Shown in pieces: positions 53,243 to 62,661 of a stretch of DNA of 64,000 bases; the first letter of the stretch is position 1; each line of letters opens with the position of its first letter. The position numbers were made by a program, and so were the translations under genes. This stretch comes from Lachnospiraceae bacterium (GTDB taxonomy: Bacteria; Bacillota; Clostridia; Lachnospirales; Lachnospiraceae). The notes below the pieces were generated by a model. The model was not told where the DNA came from and did no database searches. It saw only the letters and a list, made by a program, of their open reading frames with translations. Location of the stretch: contig CAAGSD010000054.1 in assembly GCA_900772845.1 (NCBI GenBank), positions 3,681-67,680 of the forward strand. Reading direction: 5' to 3'.

Positions 53243-55639
53243 ATGGACTTTCAACAGAGAAAGAAACAGGTGATCAAGTCGGAATTTACCAGACTGAATA
53301 AATGGGATGACGAGTCGGAACTGACCGTAAAACAGCAGCGAGTGGAGACAGCGGAGAGAATGGTCAGACAGAAGGAGCAGCAGAGCAGTGCATTCCGGAA
53401 AGAACTGGCAAATTATGACTTCGATCAGGTGCGTGTCTTTGATACGGCTGTGGGAGAGCCTGTGCAGGAGATTACGCCTGCGAAGAAGGCAAAATGCCGC
53501 AGCCGTCAGGACAGACAGGCAATCGCCAAAGCAAGGATCCCAATCAGACAGCGCGGAATGGCAGAGAAAATCCCGACAGAGCAGCTGCAGGAGAGAGTGG
53601 ACGGCACCAGCTGCAGGATACAGGGGAGTATTCAAAAGTATATCGAGGATCTGGGGGACAATATGTCATTCCACAGGCAGGTGAAGGGCAGACCGGATTA
53701 TGCGGTCATGAAATATTTCTCCGGGATGTCTGACGATCTGGTGGAGGATTACAGTTCGGATGATTACCAGAAGCGGAAAAAATATCTCCGATGGATGACG
53801 GATGACCTGATGGGGGAGAACGTTGATGCGAATTATTTTACCCCGGAGCTTCTGGCGCAGTCAGGTGGTCTGGTGTATGGGAAGGTTATGCGCTTCAAGG
53901 CGTTCAAGGAAGCCTATGCAGATCCGATCAACAAGCCTTACTTTGACGGACTGAGCAGCATGGAAAAGCAGCTGATCAAGGTGCGTATTCTGGATATGGC
54001 GGATTTATATGAAAACGTGCTCCGTTTCCAGTGCAGATGCAGTGGCGTCGATATGGATAACGGAGAATTTCTGAGGAGTGATGCCGAGCTTGCCGCAAAG
54101 CCGGAGGAGCTGCAGGCTGTCCATAACTTCAAGGAAAAGATCGAATACCGGAATGTACAGACCCGGGCCATCATGGCATCCAGCTATATGGCGGAACTGA
54201 CGAAGGAAGAACCGACGCTGGAAGAACAGCAGCGGGAGAGAAAAGCGAGCATTGAACAGGGAGGTGAGCAGGAACTGAAAGGAACCGGACTGACCGGATT
54301 CCTGGTGGGCTATAATCCCAGCACCATGAATGAGATCAGACAGCTTTTCATGGATAATGCGGAGAACTATGAAGCGAATAAGCCTCTGCTGGATCTGATG
54401 GAGCAGGAATTTTTCCGCGTGACTGATGCGGGAAGTGAATACACGAGGCGGACAAGAGCCATTGATGACATCCGGTCGAATGTGGATCCGACAGGAGTAT
54501 ATGGCACAGTTGCAGAGAAAGAATTTATCAAATTTTTTGCTTCCGAATCAGACAAGATCTCCTTAAAGCAGACCATCATCACGAACCGGTTGAACACACT
54601 GCGGGAGGGGATGAAGGCAATCGCAAAGGGCAGGAAGCCGGAAGATGCCAGTGTTAAGAAGGTGATCAAGGAATTCCGGCAGAAGCTGGGCGGCAAAGGG
54701 AATGCCCTGCAGGCACAGGTCGATGAGGCGACGGCAGGATGGACGCAGGCCCGTATGCAGTATCCCGAGGATCCGCAGTTTAAGGCACATGAGCGTTATA
54801 CCGGAACCGAAGATCTCAGGCAATATCTGTCGTATCTTACAGGAGAGGAACAGAAAAAATATACCGCACAGCTTAGCAACCGTATCGGACTGGCCCGTAT
54901 GCTGAAAGCAGATGTGGATGCAGGAACTATCAAACCGTTGACGCATTGTATTGAGACGAGCAAAGGTAAAATCTCAGGGCTGAATCTCAGTCGAATGGTT
55001 CCTAATGTGGAGATCCTGACGGTCACTGCCGGTATAAGCGCAGAGCAGGCAAGGGAGATGATGCGGAAGCTGGCCGCCGGTGAAGAAGGTCCGGAAGCAA
55101 CGTTGGAAAAGGACACGGTAACCAGGGAGGGACTGATGGAGTACAAGAATGCTGTCTATAAGCATATCAAGGGACTGGAGAAAAAGTACGGAAAAATGCT
55201 GACACAGCTTCACCCGGAGGATGTATTGCGCAGGATCAATATCCATGAATTTGCCATGGAAGCGAGACTGGTCCAGGATATGGTCAACCTGACAGATAAC
55301 AATGGTACAGGAATCCAACTGTTTACAGAAGATGAGCAGGATGAGAATTACAAGACAGATATGGATTATAAGGCACTGGCAGCATATTACTTTAATGCCA
55401 TTGGCGCAATCAACAGCTATGTACAGTTTCATCTCGCATATAATCCGAATCCGGAGATCGCGGCATACCAGAACGATGACATGGTCCGGCAGATGGAGCT
55501 AGCCAGACAGTATGAGGACGGCGTGAATGAGGGACCGGCATTGAAATCATCCCAGATGCCTTATTATGCGCAGTCCGTACGACAGCGCTACCAGAATAAT
55601 CCACATCTTCTGAAACGTCAGGGCTACGGAAGATGGTAG
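53243..55639 (+). CDS. Large cargo-like protein A (unknown domain)
   Basis: A 798-residue cytosolic-type protein, mostly helical, with a Lys/Arg-rich first 130 residues and no signal peptide. I recognise no enzyme. Around residue 210 a segment YGKVMRFKAFKEAY, then DPINKPYFDGLSSMEKQL matches the protein at 59976 (ENVEKDPINAPFFENLPAVE), so the two share a domain. It ends with PHLLKRQGYGRW. Probably payload or a cargo-holding protein; a GNAT-like gene follows. Confidence 0.6.
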   Translation: MDFQQRKKQVIKSEFTRLNKWDDESELTVKQQRVETAERMVRQKEQQSSAFRKELANYDFDQVRVFDTAVGEPVQEITPAKKAKCRSRQDRQAIAKARIPIRQRGMAEKIPTEQLQERVDGTSCRIQGSIQKYIEDLGDNMSFHRQVKGRPDYAVMKYFSGMSDDLVEDYSSDDYQKRKKYLRWMTDDLMGENVDANYFTPELLAQSGGLVYGKVMRFKAFKEAYADPINKPYFDGLSSMEKQLIKVRILDMADLYENVLRFQCRCSGVDMDNGEFLRSDAELAAKPEELQAVHNFKEKIEYRNVQTRAIMASSYMAELTKEEPTLEEQQRERKASIEQGGEQELKGTGLTGFLVGYNPSTMNEIRQLFMDNAENYEANKPLLDLMEQEFFRVTDAGSEYTRRTRAIDDIRSNVDPTGVYGTVAEKEFIKFFASESDKISLKQTIITNRLNTLREGMKAIAKGRKPEDASVKKVIKEFRQKLGGKGNALQAQVDEATAGWTQARMQYPEDPQFKAHERYTGTEDLRQYLSYLTGEEQKKYTAQLSNRIGLARMLKADVDAGTIKPLTHCIETSKGKISGLNLSRMVPNVEILTVTAGISAEQAREMMRKLAAGEEGPEATLEKDTVTREGLMEYKNAVYKHIKGLEKKYGKMLTQLHPEDVLRRINIHEFAMEARLVQDMVNLTDNNGTGIQLFTEDEQDENYKTDMDYKALAAYYFNAIGAINSYVQFHLAYNPNPEIAAYQNDDMVRQMELARQYEDGVNEGPALKSSQMPYYAQSVRQRYQNNPHLLKRQGYGRW

Positions 55640-55691
55640 AGCTTCGCAGGGATCCGGAAATTATGACAGGAGATAAAGAGAGGAACAGAGT

Positions 55692-56537
55692 ATGCAGAAT
55701 GAGAATGGTATGATCGTATATTGTGCGGCAGACCGGCAGGCAGAGCAGTTAAAGCCACTGCTTCTTCCCATGGCATATCAGGCGTGGAAGGACGGAGAAG
55801 AACCGCTGATCCTGGGGCTTGCGAAGGAGCAGACAGCGGTTGGTGCACTGGCGGCGGAACTGGACGAAGGAGCGATCCATGTGATTTCCTTCTATGTGGC
55901 ACCGGAGTACCGGAGACGGGGCGGAGGTACTTTGCTGATGGAGCAGCTGCTGATGATCGCAGAGGATATTGCCGGGGAGGTCATATTTGACTTTATTGCC
56001 ACGGAAAAGGAGCATTTTGAACTGGAATTATTCCTGACCTCATATGGTTTTATAGAGGAGGAACGGTATGGCGAGATCTATGCAACGACTCTTGGAAAGC
56101 TGGGTGAGGTTCCCGTGTTGGCGAAGACGGTAAAGAACGCAGGCACACCGCTTAGCGAACTTGGACCGGTGGAGAAAAACAAGGCGCAGCAGCAGATCAG
56201 GGAACTGGAGGCTCCTTTCGATGACAGCATTTTTACCGGAGAGAAGTTGGATCAGGATATTTCGTTCCTTCATTTTAACGAGCATGTGCCGGATGGCTTT
56301 TTCCTGTGTGAGAAACAGAAGGGAGCCGGATTGATGATCACAGGGGCATGGAACGGTTCCGGTTCACCAATGCTGTTTCTGATGCTGGTGCAGAGTGCAT
56401 TCAGTGCGGCAAAGAAGAAATATCCTGCGGAGACAGGGATCGCTGCACAGGCGGTAAATCCCACAACGCAGAAGCTGATCAGAGAGTTGATGCCGGAGGC
56501 AATGCGTATCTCCCGCTGTTATGTAAGAACGATGTAA
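55692..56537 (+). CDS. GNAT-family protein, cargo-linked copy 1
   Basis: A 281-residue protein. Residues 1-140 are a GNAT acetyltransferase domain (IHVISFYVAPEYRRRGGGTLL, with the R-x-x-G-x-G acetyl-CoA loop). Residues 150-281 look like a second, degenerate GNAT half ending in AAQAVNPTTQKLI and a hydrophobic strand. It resembles 58207 and 59113 in size and layout. It may acetylate the neighbouring cargo or act as its chaperone. Confidence 0.75.
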   Translation: MQNENGMIVYCAADRQAEQLKPLLLPMAYQAWKDGEEPLILGLAKEQTAVGALAAELDEGAIHVISFYVAPEYRRRGGGTLLMEQLLMIAEDIAGEVIFDFIATEKEHFELELFLTSYGFIEEERYGEIYATTLGKLGEVPVLAKTVKNAGTPLSELGPVEKNKAQQQIRELEAPFDDSIFTGEKLDQDISFLHFNEHVPDGFFLCEKQKGAGLMITGAWNGSGSPMLFLMLVQSAFSAAKKKYPAETGIAAQAVNPTTQKLIRELMPEAMRISRCYVRTM

Positions 56538-56552
56538 GGGAGGAGAGAGAGG

Positions 56553-58166
56553 ATGATTGACCATACACAGTTAAATCGGAATAAGTCGAAGGAAGCTACC
56601 GTGACAGCTACCATGACGACGACCAAAACCTATGTACAGCAGACGGCAGAAATGTTGGACAGACAGCTTACGCAGACGAGGAGTCCCTATGCCAAATTTC
56701 TGAATAATCTGTCCACTCCGCCGGACAGCGTACAGGTTCCGGGCACAGCGCAGCTTGATCAGGAGCGCCTTGGCCGCAAGGAGAGAAAGCATCAGAAGGA
56801 GAAATTTGATGCTCTGGGGAAGAAACATACTCTGCTCAATGAAGCGGATATGCGGGAATTGTCACAGAATAAGATGTTTACGAATGCAAACATGCGCAAG
56901 TCGTGGGAGGGATCGAAATACAGGCAGTCCGAGGTTACGAATTCTGAAACCATGCGGCAGCTTGCCAACAAGGATTATTCTAACTTCGAGAATGTACAGG
57001 CGACGTTAAAAAATGTGGTTGCCAGCAAGGAACTCCTGGAGTTCCGGCAAAAGTATCCGGAACTGGCAACAATGGAGAACTACGATGTGAATAGGCTCGT
57101 ACAGCGTCTGAAGCGTGAGGGCGGTGTCCAGGCGCTGATGAATCCGGCACTCCGACTGGGACTTTCGCTGGCAAGGAATACGAAGGATCTGCCGGATGTT
57201 GAGAAGGAGAACTATCGCAGGCTGGATGAGGCTATGTCTACGGAACTTATGGTGGAAACGCTGATCCATAAGGCGGATGTCAATGATTACAAACAGCGTC
57301 TTACAACGAATTGCGGTGTCCCGGAGGCGAAGGCAGCAGGCGTGGCGGAGGCAGAGATCCGGGCGGCCAATGCACAGCAGATAGAGATTGCCAAGAGACT
57401 CCTGCTGATGCAGTTATCTAATTTCAAGGTCTATGACAAGCAGGGAAATTCCTCCGACTGGAATGCACCGGTGGCTGTGGCGCTGAGCCACTGCCGGAGA
57501 GTAGTACTTACCATGCCGGTAGAGCAGAACAGCCAGGCGGAGAAAGGGATGTGGGACAGTATCTTCCACTCCGAAAACAATGCGGCAGCAATGGATGTAC
57601 GCAGAGCTGCTTCTACCCACTCTCTGAAACGGCGGAAGATTGGCAGCACCGGACCTACAAAGGAGAAGAAGATCCGAACCGGTAACTTTATCGGGCAGAG
57701 AGGAATGAATGTGGCAATCGGTGGAATCGGTAACAGTGGTATCAGCGGTAAAATGATACGAAACAACGGTTCCTGCGGGCATTTTTATTCCATGTATAAG
57801 GAAAGCAGCAAAGATTCCTACGGTGCGATCCTGTTCGGACTGGAGTCGGATGCCAACGGTGTCATGAACCAGATGGGACACAGGCATAACATAAAAGCAA
57901 CGGCGGAGGCGGCGTCCAGCCTGGGCGGTCAGAGAGTGGATGAACTGGGAGCGGATTACGGAGGAAGGCAGTGTGATCTGACCCATATGACTCCTGGGCA
58001 GATCCAGACCTGGATGAATGCGCTGGATCGGAAGATGAAGGAATGGGACAGCGCAGACGGCGGCCGTGCAGGCGGAGAAGGTGTCGAGGTGATGAGAATT
58101 CTTGCCGGACAGAAACTCTCTGCGGAAGGCCTCGAACAGTTGAAAAACCGCCTCGGAATATCGTAG
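56553..58166 (+). CDS. Large cargo-like protein B (unknown domain)
   Basis: A 537-residue protein. The first 40 residues are rich in Thr (TVTATMTTTKTYVQQ); the middle is helical and may share the domain of proteins A and C weakly (MNPALRLG, DLPDVEKENYRRLDE). The last 180 residues differ, with conserved-looking Gly/Asn loops: GNFIGQRGMNVAIGGIGN, then NNGSCGHFYSMYK and MGHRHNIKAT. Cys-Gly-His-Phe suggests a catalytic or metal site, but I cannot name a family. Confidence 0.55.
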   Translation: MIDHTQLNRNKSKEATVTATMTTTKTYVQQTAEMLDRQLTQTRSPYAKFLNNLSTPPDSVQVPGTAQLDQERLGRKERKHQKEKFDALGKKHTLLNEADMRELSQNKMFTNANMRKSWEGSKYRQSEVTNSETMRQLANKDYSNFENVQATLKNVVASKELLEFRQKYPELATMENYDVNRLVQRLKREGGVQALMNPALRLGLSLARNTKDLPDVEKENYRRLDEAMSTELMVETLIHKADVNDYKQRLTTNCGVPEAKAAGVAEAEIRAANAQQIEIAKRLLLMQLSNFKVYDKQGNSSDWNAPVAVALSHCRRVVLTMPVEQNSQAEKGMWDSIFHSENNAAAMDVRRAASTHSLKRRKIGSTGPTKEKKIRTGNFIGQRGMNVAIGGIGNSGISGKMIRNNGSCGHFYSMYKESSKDSYGAILFGLESDANGVMNQMGHRHNIKATAEAASSLGGQRVDELGADYGGRQCDLTHMTPGQIQTWMNALDRKMKEWDSADGGRAGGEGVEVMRILAGQKLSAEGLEQLKNRLGIS

Positions 58167-58206
58167 AAATGGAATGCGTGGATGAAATGCGCAGAATGGA
58201 GATAAG

Positions 58207-59094
58207 ATGACGCAGAACGAAATGGATCAATTACCTGAACTGGAGCTTTACCGTGTGGAGGAAGCGCAGATCATGAAGTATTCCCCTCTGTTTACGCAGG
58301 AGGCGGTGGCAGAACTGGCGGCAGGCACTGCGATAGGTATGATTGCAGTGGAAGAAAATATTGCCTGTGGGGCAATCTGTATGAAACTCATGGAGGGGGA
58401 TCAGGAGGGGATGCTTGACCTGATCAGTCTCTATGTGGTTCCCGAATACCGCAGAAAAGGAGTTGCCGGGACACTTTTTCTGGAAATGATGGAGAGTGTA
58501 TTTGAGGCGACGGACGGAATCGTGCATTATTGCAGATACGTCGGAGAGAAAAATGCCGGGGGCGTGGAGGAATTTCTCGAGCAGGCGGGCTTTGTGTTCG
58601 AGGAAGAAGAACTGGCGGGATCCTTCCTGATGACTGTGAAGGATCTGGAAAAGGCTCCGCTAAATGGATTGCGGGCCAGCCTGCCGGCGGATTACCGGAT
58701 GGTCTCCGTACCGGAGCTGTCTGCACTGGAAAGAAAGAAAATCTTTCAGATCCTTTCCGAGGCAGGGATAGCTTATATGACCGAGGCGGAGCTGGAGAAT
58801 GCCTGTCAGGAGATCAGCTATGCGGTCTTTGACGCAAGAAGAGAACTTGCGGCGTGTGCCTTCTTTACGGAGCACGAAAGCCGGCTCTGTCTATGCCAGT
58901 TCTTCCTTAAGCCGGGAACGTCAGGGGAAGGTATCAAAATGTTACAGACCTGTGTCCGGAAGGCTGCCGTGCAGTATGGGGAGGAAACGCAGATCGAGAT
59001 CCCGATCCTTACGGATTCCTCATTGCGTCTGATGGAGAAACTGTTGGGAAAGTGCAGACGCATCCCCATGTGCACGGCATACTTTGAAATGTAG
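58207..59094 (+). CDS. GNAT-family protein, cargo-linked copy 2
   Basis: A 295-residue relative of 55692 and 59113. The first half has the GNAT motif LISLYVVPEYRRKGVAGTLF; the second half (YAVFDARRELAACAFFTEHE, then AAVQYGEETQIEIPIL) is a GNAT-like half without a clear loop. It lies directly before copy 3 and after cargo-like protein B. Confidence 0.75.
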   Translation: MTQNEMDQLPELELYRVEEAQIMKYSPLFTQEAVAELAAGTAIGMIAVEENIACGAICMKLMEGDQEGMLDLISLYVVPEYRRKGVAGTLFLEMMESVFEATDGIVHYCRYVGEKNAGGVEEFLEQAGFVFEEEELAGSFLMTVKDLEKAPLNGLRASLPADYRMVSVPELSALERKKIFQILSEAGIAYMTEAELENACQEISYAVFDARRELAACAFFTEHESRLCLCQFFLKPGTSGEGIKMLQTCVRKAAVQYGEETQIEIPILTDSSLRLMEKLLGKCRRIPMCTAYFEM

Positions 59095-59112
59095 ACAGAA
59101 GGGAGAACGACA

Positions 59113-59949
59113 ATGCGGGGAGCAATTACACCGGAAAATCTGGAATGGTTTGAAGCGTTGATGACGCAGGCAGCGGCGGAACTGATAAAGGAGGGTGCCC
59201 CTGTCTATGCGGTCGGCGTGACAGAGGAGCGGACGAAAACTGCGTGCGGCGCTCTTGTAGGGTATGTAATGGGAGGCTGTTTCCGACTGATTTCCCTGTT
59301 TGTGTCTCCGGAGTACAGGAGGTGCGGCTACGCAAACCTGTTGATTGGTGAGCTTGTGCAGACATGCAGGGAAGAGGGGATCGGAATTGAAGTCTCCTTC
59401 ACCGGGGCAGACGCAGAGACGGAGGCACTGACGGAATTTCTCGAGTTCTGGTTCTTCCGGAAGGAGAAGCAGACGCAGGGAGAGATCTATGAAATTTCTC
59501 TGAAGGAAGCCATGCAGTCTGCGTACAGTAAGGAAAGCAGGGCTGCGCATGTGCGCTGCCTGGAGGAGTGTCAGGAACACATGGTCAGGGAACTCAGTAA
59601 AAGGGCATACGACAGCGATGTTCCTGTTCCGGAGGGAGGTTTTTTCTCACCTTCCATTGACAGACAGATCAGTGTGATCTATGAACGTGAAAACCGGATC
59701 ACAGCCTATCTGCTCTTTGACCATTCCCTTGGGGGAAGACTGACTCTGTGCGCACTCTGTTCTTTTGAAAAAAATCCGATAGCTCTGGCGGAAATGATCT
59801 CCAGGACGATGGCGCTCTGCCGGAAGAAATATTCTGCGGATACGAAATTCTATATGCAGGCAATCAATGAAACGTCAAAAAATCTGATACATAAATTATT
59901 TCCGGATGCGAAAGCGGTATCGCATACTTACTATCTGCATTCCAGATAG
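59113..59949 (+). CDS. GNAT-family protein, cargo-linked copy 3
   Basis: A 278-residue relative of the two GNAT genes before it: RLISLFVSPEYRRCGYANLL, with the last Gly of the acetyl-CoA loop changed to Asn, and a second half with MQAINETSKNLIHKLFP that lines up with AQAVNPTTQKLIRELMP in copy 1. The changed loop suggests at least one copy is not an active acetyltransferase. Directly before cargo-like protein C. Confidence 0.72.
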   Translation: MRGAITPENLEWFEALMTQAAAELIKEGAPVYAVGVTEERTKTACGALVGYVMGGCFRLISLFVSPEYRRCGYANLLIGELVQTCREEGIGIEVSFTGADAETEALTEFLEFWFFRKEKQTQGEIYEISLKEAMQSAYSKESRAAHVRCLEECQEHMVRELSKRAYDSDVPVPEGGFFSPSIDRQISVIYERENRITAYLLFDHSLGGRLTLCALCSFEKNPIALAEMISRTMALCRKKYSADTKFYMQAINETSKNLIHKLFPDAKAVSHTYYLHSR

Positions 59950-59975
59950 GATGGAAAAAGACTGGAGGGACAGCT

Positions 59976-61796
59976 ATGTGTGGAACCGATAAAACAATGA
60001 ACAGGACAAAGACGGGGGAGCAGATACATACCACGACCACGGTGCAAAATGCCGGGGAGGATGAGGCAGCGGCACCTGTACAGGCGGAACAGCCTGCCGT
60101 TGTACAGGAAGTCCGGCAGCAGGAGATCACGGAGGTTCTTCCTATGCGGCATGAGGCAGTGCCGATACCGGTCATTCCTCAGGTATTGCAGAGGAGGGCG
60201 GAGCCGATGCAGCAGCCCGTGCCGGGAGGCCAGTCCTTTAAGCAGAGGCGGAGACAGAAAAAAGAAGATAAAAGACTCAAAGAGCAGTACGGCGAGCATG
60301 CGGATCATGTTTCTGCCGCTATTAAGCAGCAGCTGGATGAATTAACTGTGGAGAGGGAAGCAGAACTGGCGAGAATGACCTCGCTCAGGGACGAGGCGGA
60401 TCGCAGGAACGTAAAGGTTGAGGTAAAAGTTCTCCATAGCTTTATCACAGGCTATAAGACCAACGAGGAGGGGAATCCACTGAATGAGCAGGAGGCGGAG
60501 CGGAAGAGAAAGGACGATGCCTTTCTGGAGGACTACTGTTCCGGTGATCTGCAGCGGCGTCTGCCGCATCTGGAGCGGATGAAGAATGAACTGCTCAATA
60601 TCAGACTCAGCCCCGATATGCTGACGGAGACTTACATGGAGAGACATGCGGTCGAATTGTACGATATCGTTGCAAAAATGACCTACTTTGAGAATGTGGA
60701 GAAGGATCCGATCAATGCGCCATTTTTTGAAAATCTGCCGGCAGTAGAACGGAAGCTGTTGAAATACCGTGTGGCGGATCTCTGCGGAAGCTTTTCCCAT
60801 TTGTGGATTTGTATGCTGGCATCCAAGGGGTTCACGATCGCAGGGTCTGAAGCACAATATACGAATCAAAAAAGTTTCCTTGATGCAATGATAAAACAAG
60901 AGCCTGCAACGCGGGAACTATTGAAAAATCAGCTTCGCGAGTTGGAACAGAAGGAAGAGGAATTACGGCAGGAAACACTGATGGAGGAAAGGCAGCAGGG
61001 AATATTGACCTTCAATGAGGCGGTTCAGAACAGTATGCCGGAGCCGACACTGGACAAAGCACTCGGAACTGAGGCAGATTACGAGAGTCTCAGATCCCTG
61101 TTTTATGATGAAATGTATGAAGCAGAGCGTGACGGAGAAATGCGCCGGTTCAAAGGACTGATTGCGTATTCGGACTATGAATTTGAAAAACACGGGGAAT
61201 CAAGCGCTCTGCAGGCATTAATGATCCGGCTGAGCAACACGGAGGCTGCCAAGAGAGATACGAAGCTTCGCGGTAAGTTTTTCCTTGATATTCCGAAGGA
61301 CTATGTGCCGCTGTTCCGGCACATGTATGATGCGGGTGTAGATTTTGAGGCGATGATTCCAAAGTTCAAAAAGGTATCCTGTGGAATGGGAGCTTATAGC
61401 AGTGGGGGCGGAATTGAGCAGGTACATGACAAACTGTTTGCTATTTTTCAGAAATACATGGAAGCTCCCCAGGGGCAGGAATATGTACAGAAAATGATAT
61501 CCATTCTTGAAAACGCAAAGGTATTTGAGGGAAAGCGGGAAAATTGTGTAAACTATATTTTGCAGTGCCTGCTGAACAGCTTCGGAGCCAACTTTGTCGA
61601 TGTGTCGAACGATGCAGCCTATTATGGCGAGCATGCGCAGGCTGCAAGAACTGTCTGCAGGGAGAGCTGCCGTAATCTGTTGATTCTTCCCAGAGTTATA
61701 CAGTTGTCGGGCAAGGCAAAGGCAGATCTTCCGCCGGAGATCGCAAGACTTGGAGAACAATACAGACAGCTGGTCCAACAGTTAAGTCAGAAATAA
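59976..61796 (+). CDS. Large cargo-like protein C (unknown domain)
   Basis: A 606-residue helical protein. It starts with a Thr-rich and Pro/Gln-rich linker (THTTTTVQNAG-like), and near residue 235 has YFENVEKDPINAPFFENLP, shared with protein A. The C-terminal 150 residues (GMGAYSSGGGIEQVHDKL, then ENCVNYILQCLLNSFGANF) are not recognised. Last gene of the block; a weak AT-rich inverted repeat (about 61790-61826) follows and may end transcription. Confidence 0.6.
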   Translation: MCGTDKTMNRTKTGEQIHTTTTVQNAGEDEAAAPVQAEQPAVVQEVRQQEITEVLPMRHEAVPIPVIPQVLQRRAEPMQQPVPGGQSFKQRRRQKKEDKRLKEQYGEHADHVSAAIKQQLDELTVEREAELARMTSLRDEADRRNVKVEVKVLHSFITGYKTNEEGNPLNEQEAERKRKDDAFLEDYCSGDLQRRLPHLERMKNELLNIRLSPDMLTETYMERHAVELYDIVAKMTYFENVEKDPINAPFFENLPAVERKLLKYRVADLCGSFSHLWICMLASKGFTIAGSEAQYTNQKSFLDAMIKQEPATRELLKNQLRELEQKEEELRQETLMEERQQGILTFNEAVQNSMPEPTLDKALGTEADYESLRSLFYDEMYEAERDGEMRRFKGLIAYSDYEFEKHGESSALQALMIRLSNTEAAKRDTKLRGKFFLDIPKDYVPLFRHMYDAGVDFEAMIPKFKKVSCGMGAYSSGGGIEQVHDKLFAIFQKYMEAPQGQEYVQKMISILENAKVFEGKRENCVNYILQCLLNSFGANFVDVSNDAAYYGEHAQAARTVCRESCRNLLILPRVIQLSGKAKADLPPEIARLGEQYRQLVQQLSQK

Positions 61797-61862
61797 AACG
61801 ATGCTGCACCGTTGATTTTATTTAAAACAAATGAGGAAATTTGAAAAAATTTTCAAAAGTAG

Positions 61863-61891
61863 TTGAAATGTGCATGTTTTTATATTAAAAT
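61863..61891 (+). promoter_or_regulatory. SigA-type promoter of efp
   Basis: TTGAAA, a 17-base spacer and TAAAAT, 42 bases before the efp start, which follows AGGAGG (61921-61926 region). Confidence 0.65.
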
Positions 61892-61933
61892 GTTATAGAA
61901 TTATGACGTGAAAATATTTAGGAGGAATACATT

Positions 61934-62491
61934 ATGATTTCTGCAGGTGATTTCAGAAATGGTATTACCATTGAGTATGATAACAATGTTTACCAGATTA
62001 TCGAATTCCAGCATGTTAAGCCGGGAAAGGGTGCAGCTTTCGTCAGAACCAAGCTGAAGAACATCAAGAGTGGCGGTGTAGTCGAGAAGACTTTCCGTCC
62101 TACTGAGAAGTGCCCTCAGGCGCGTATTGATAGAAAGGATATGCAGTATCTGTATGAAGATGGTGATCTGTACTACTTCATGGATACCGAGACTTACGAT
62201 CAGGTTGCACTAAATTCTGAGACTGTAGGCGATGCACTGAAGTTCGTAAAAGAGAACGAGATGTGCAAGATCTGCTCTCACAATGGCAGCGTATTCTCCG
62301 TTGAGCCTCCTTTGTTCGTAGAATTGGAGATCACAGAGACCGAGCCCGGATTCAAGGGTGATACCGCTACCGGTGCCAGCAAGCCTGCTACCGTTGAGAC
62401 CGGAGCTACTGTTGCAGTACCTCTGTTCGTTAACCAGGGCGACAAGATCAAAATCGATACCAGAACCGGTGAATATCTGTCTCGTGCATAA
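61934..62491 (+). CDS. efp: Elongation factor P
   Basis: A 185-residue EF-P with all three domains: ISAGDFRNGITIEYDNNVY, the loop HVKPGKGAAFVRTKLKN that reaches the peptidyl-transferase centre (Lys at the tip), and the C-terminal OB fold ending IKIDTRTGEYLSRA. It helps ribosomes make polyproline bonds. In related genomes efp commonly sits near the aroK/aroQ and pepP genes; here about 55 kb separate them, which marks the injection-system block as inserted. Confidence 0.97.
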   Translation: MISAGDFRNGITIEYDNNVYQIIEFQHVKPGKGAAFVRTKLKNIKSGGVVEKTFRPTEKCPQARIDRKDMQYLYEDGDLYYFMDTETYDQVALNSETVGDALKFVKENEMCKICSHNGSVFSVEPPLFVELEITETEPGFKGDTATGASKPATVETGATVAVPLFVNQGDKIKIDTRTGEYLSRA

Positions 62492-62541
62492 TGTGTTGCG
62501 GTCAGTGTCAATTCTGGGCTATATCCGATAAAAGAACCTGT

Positions 62542-62588
62542 AAGGCAATAAGATATCCTTGGAAATAAGGATACTTGTTGCCTTTTTT
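62542..62588 (+). terminator. Intrinsic terminator after efp
   Basis: AAGGCAA pairs with TTGCCTT, and inside TATCCTT pairs with AAGGATA, followed by a T run (62583-62588). Confidence 0.85.
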
Positions 62589-62661
62589 ACTGCATTAGGA
62601 ATACCACATGGGAAAGTAGAGACTGGGGAGTCTGCATCGGAGAGGCATGGAGGTATAAAAT

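Noticed and set aside
8710..61796. Prophage
   Set aside because: No terminase, portal, capsid, integrase, holin or lysin; sheath, DUF4255, DUF4280 and AAA+ genes are of the eCIS kind.
8710..61796. Type VI secretion system
   Set aside because: No TssJ/L/M membrane complex, TssB/C split sheath or ClpV; the sheath is a single phage-type gene and the ATPases are Afp15-like.
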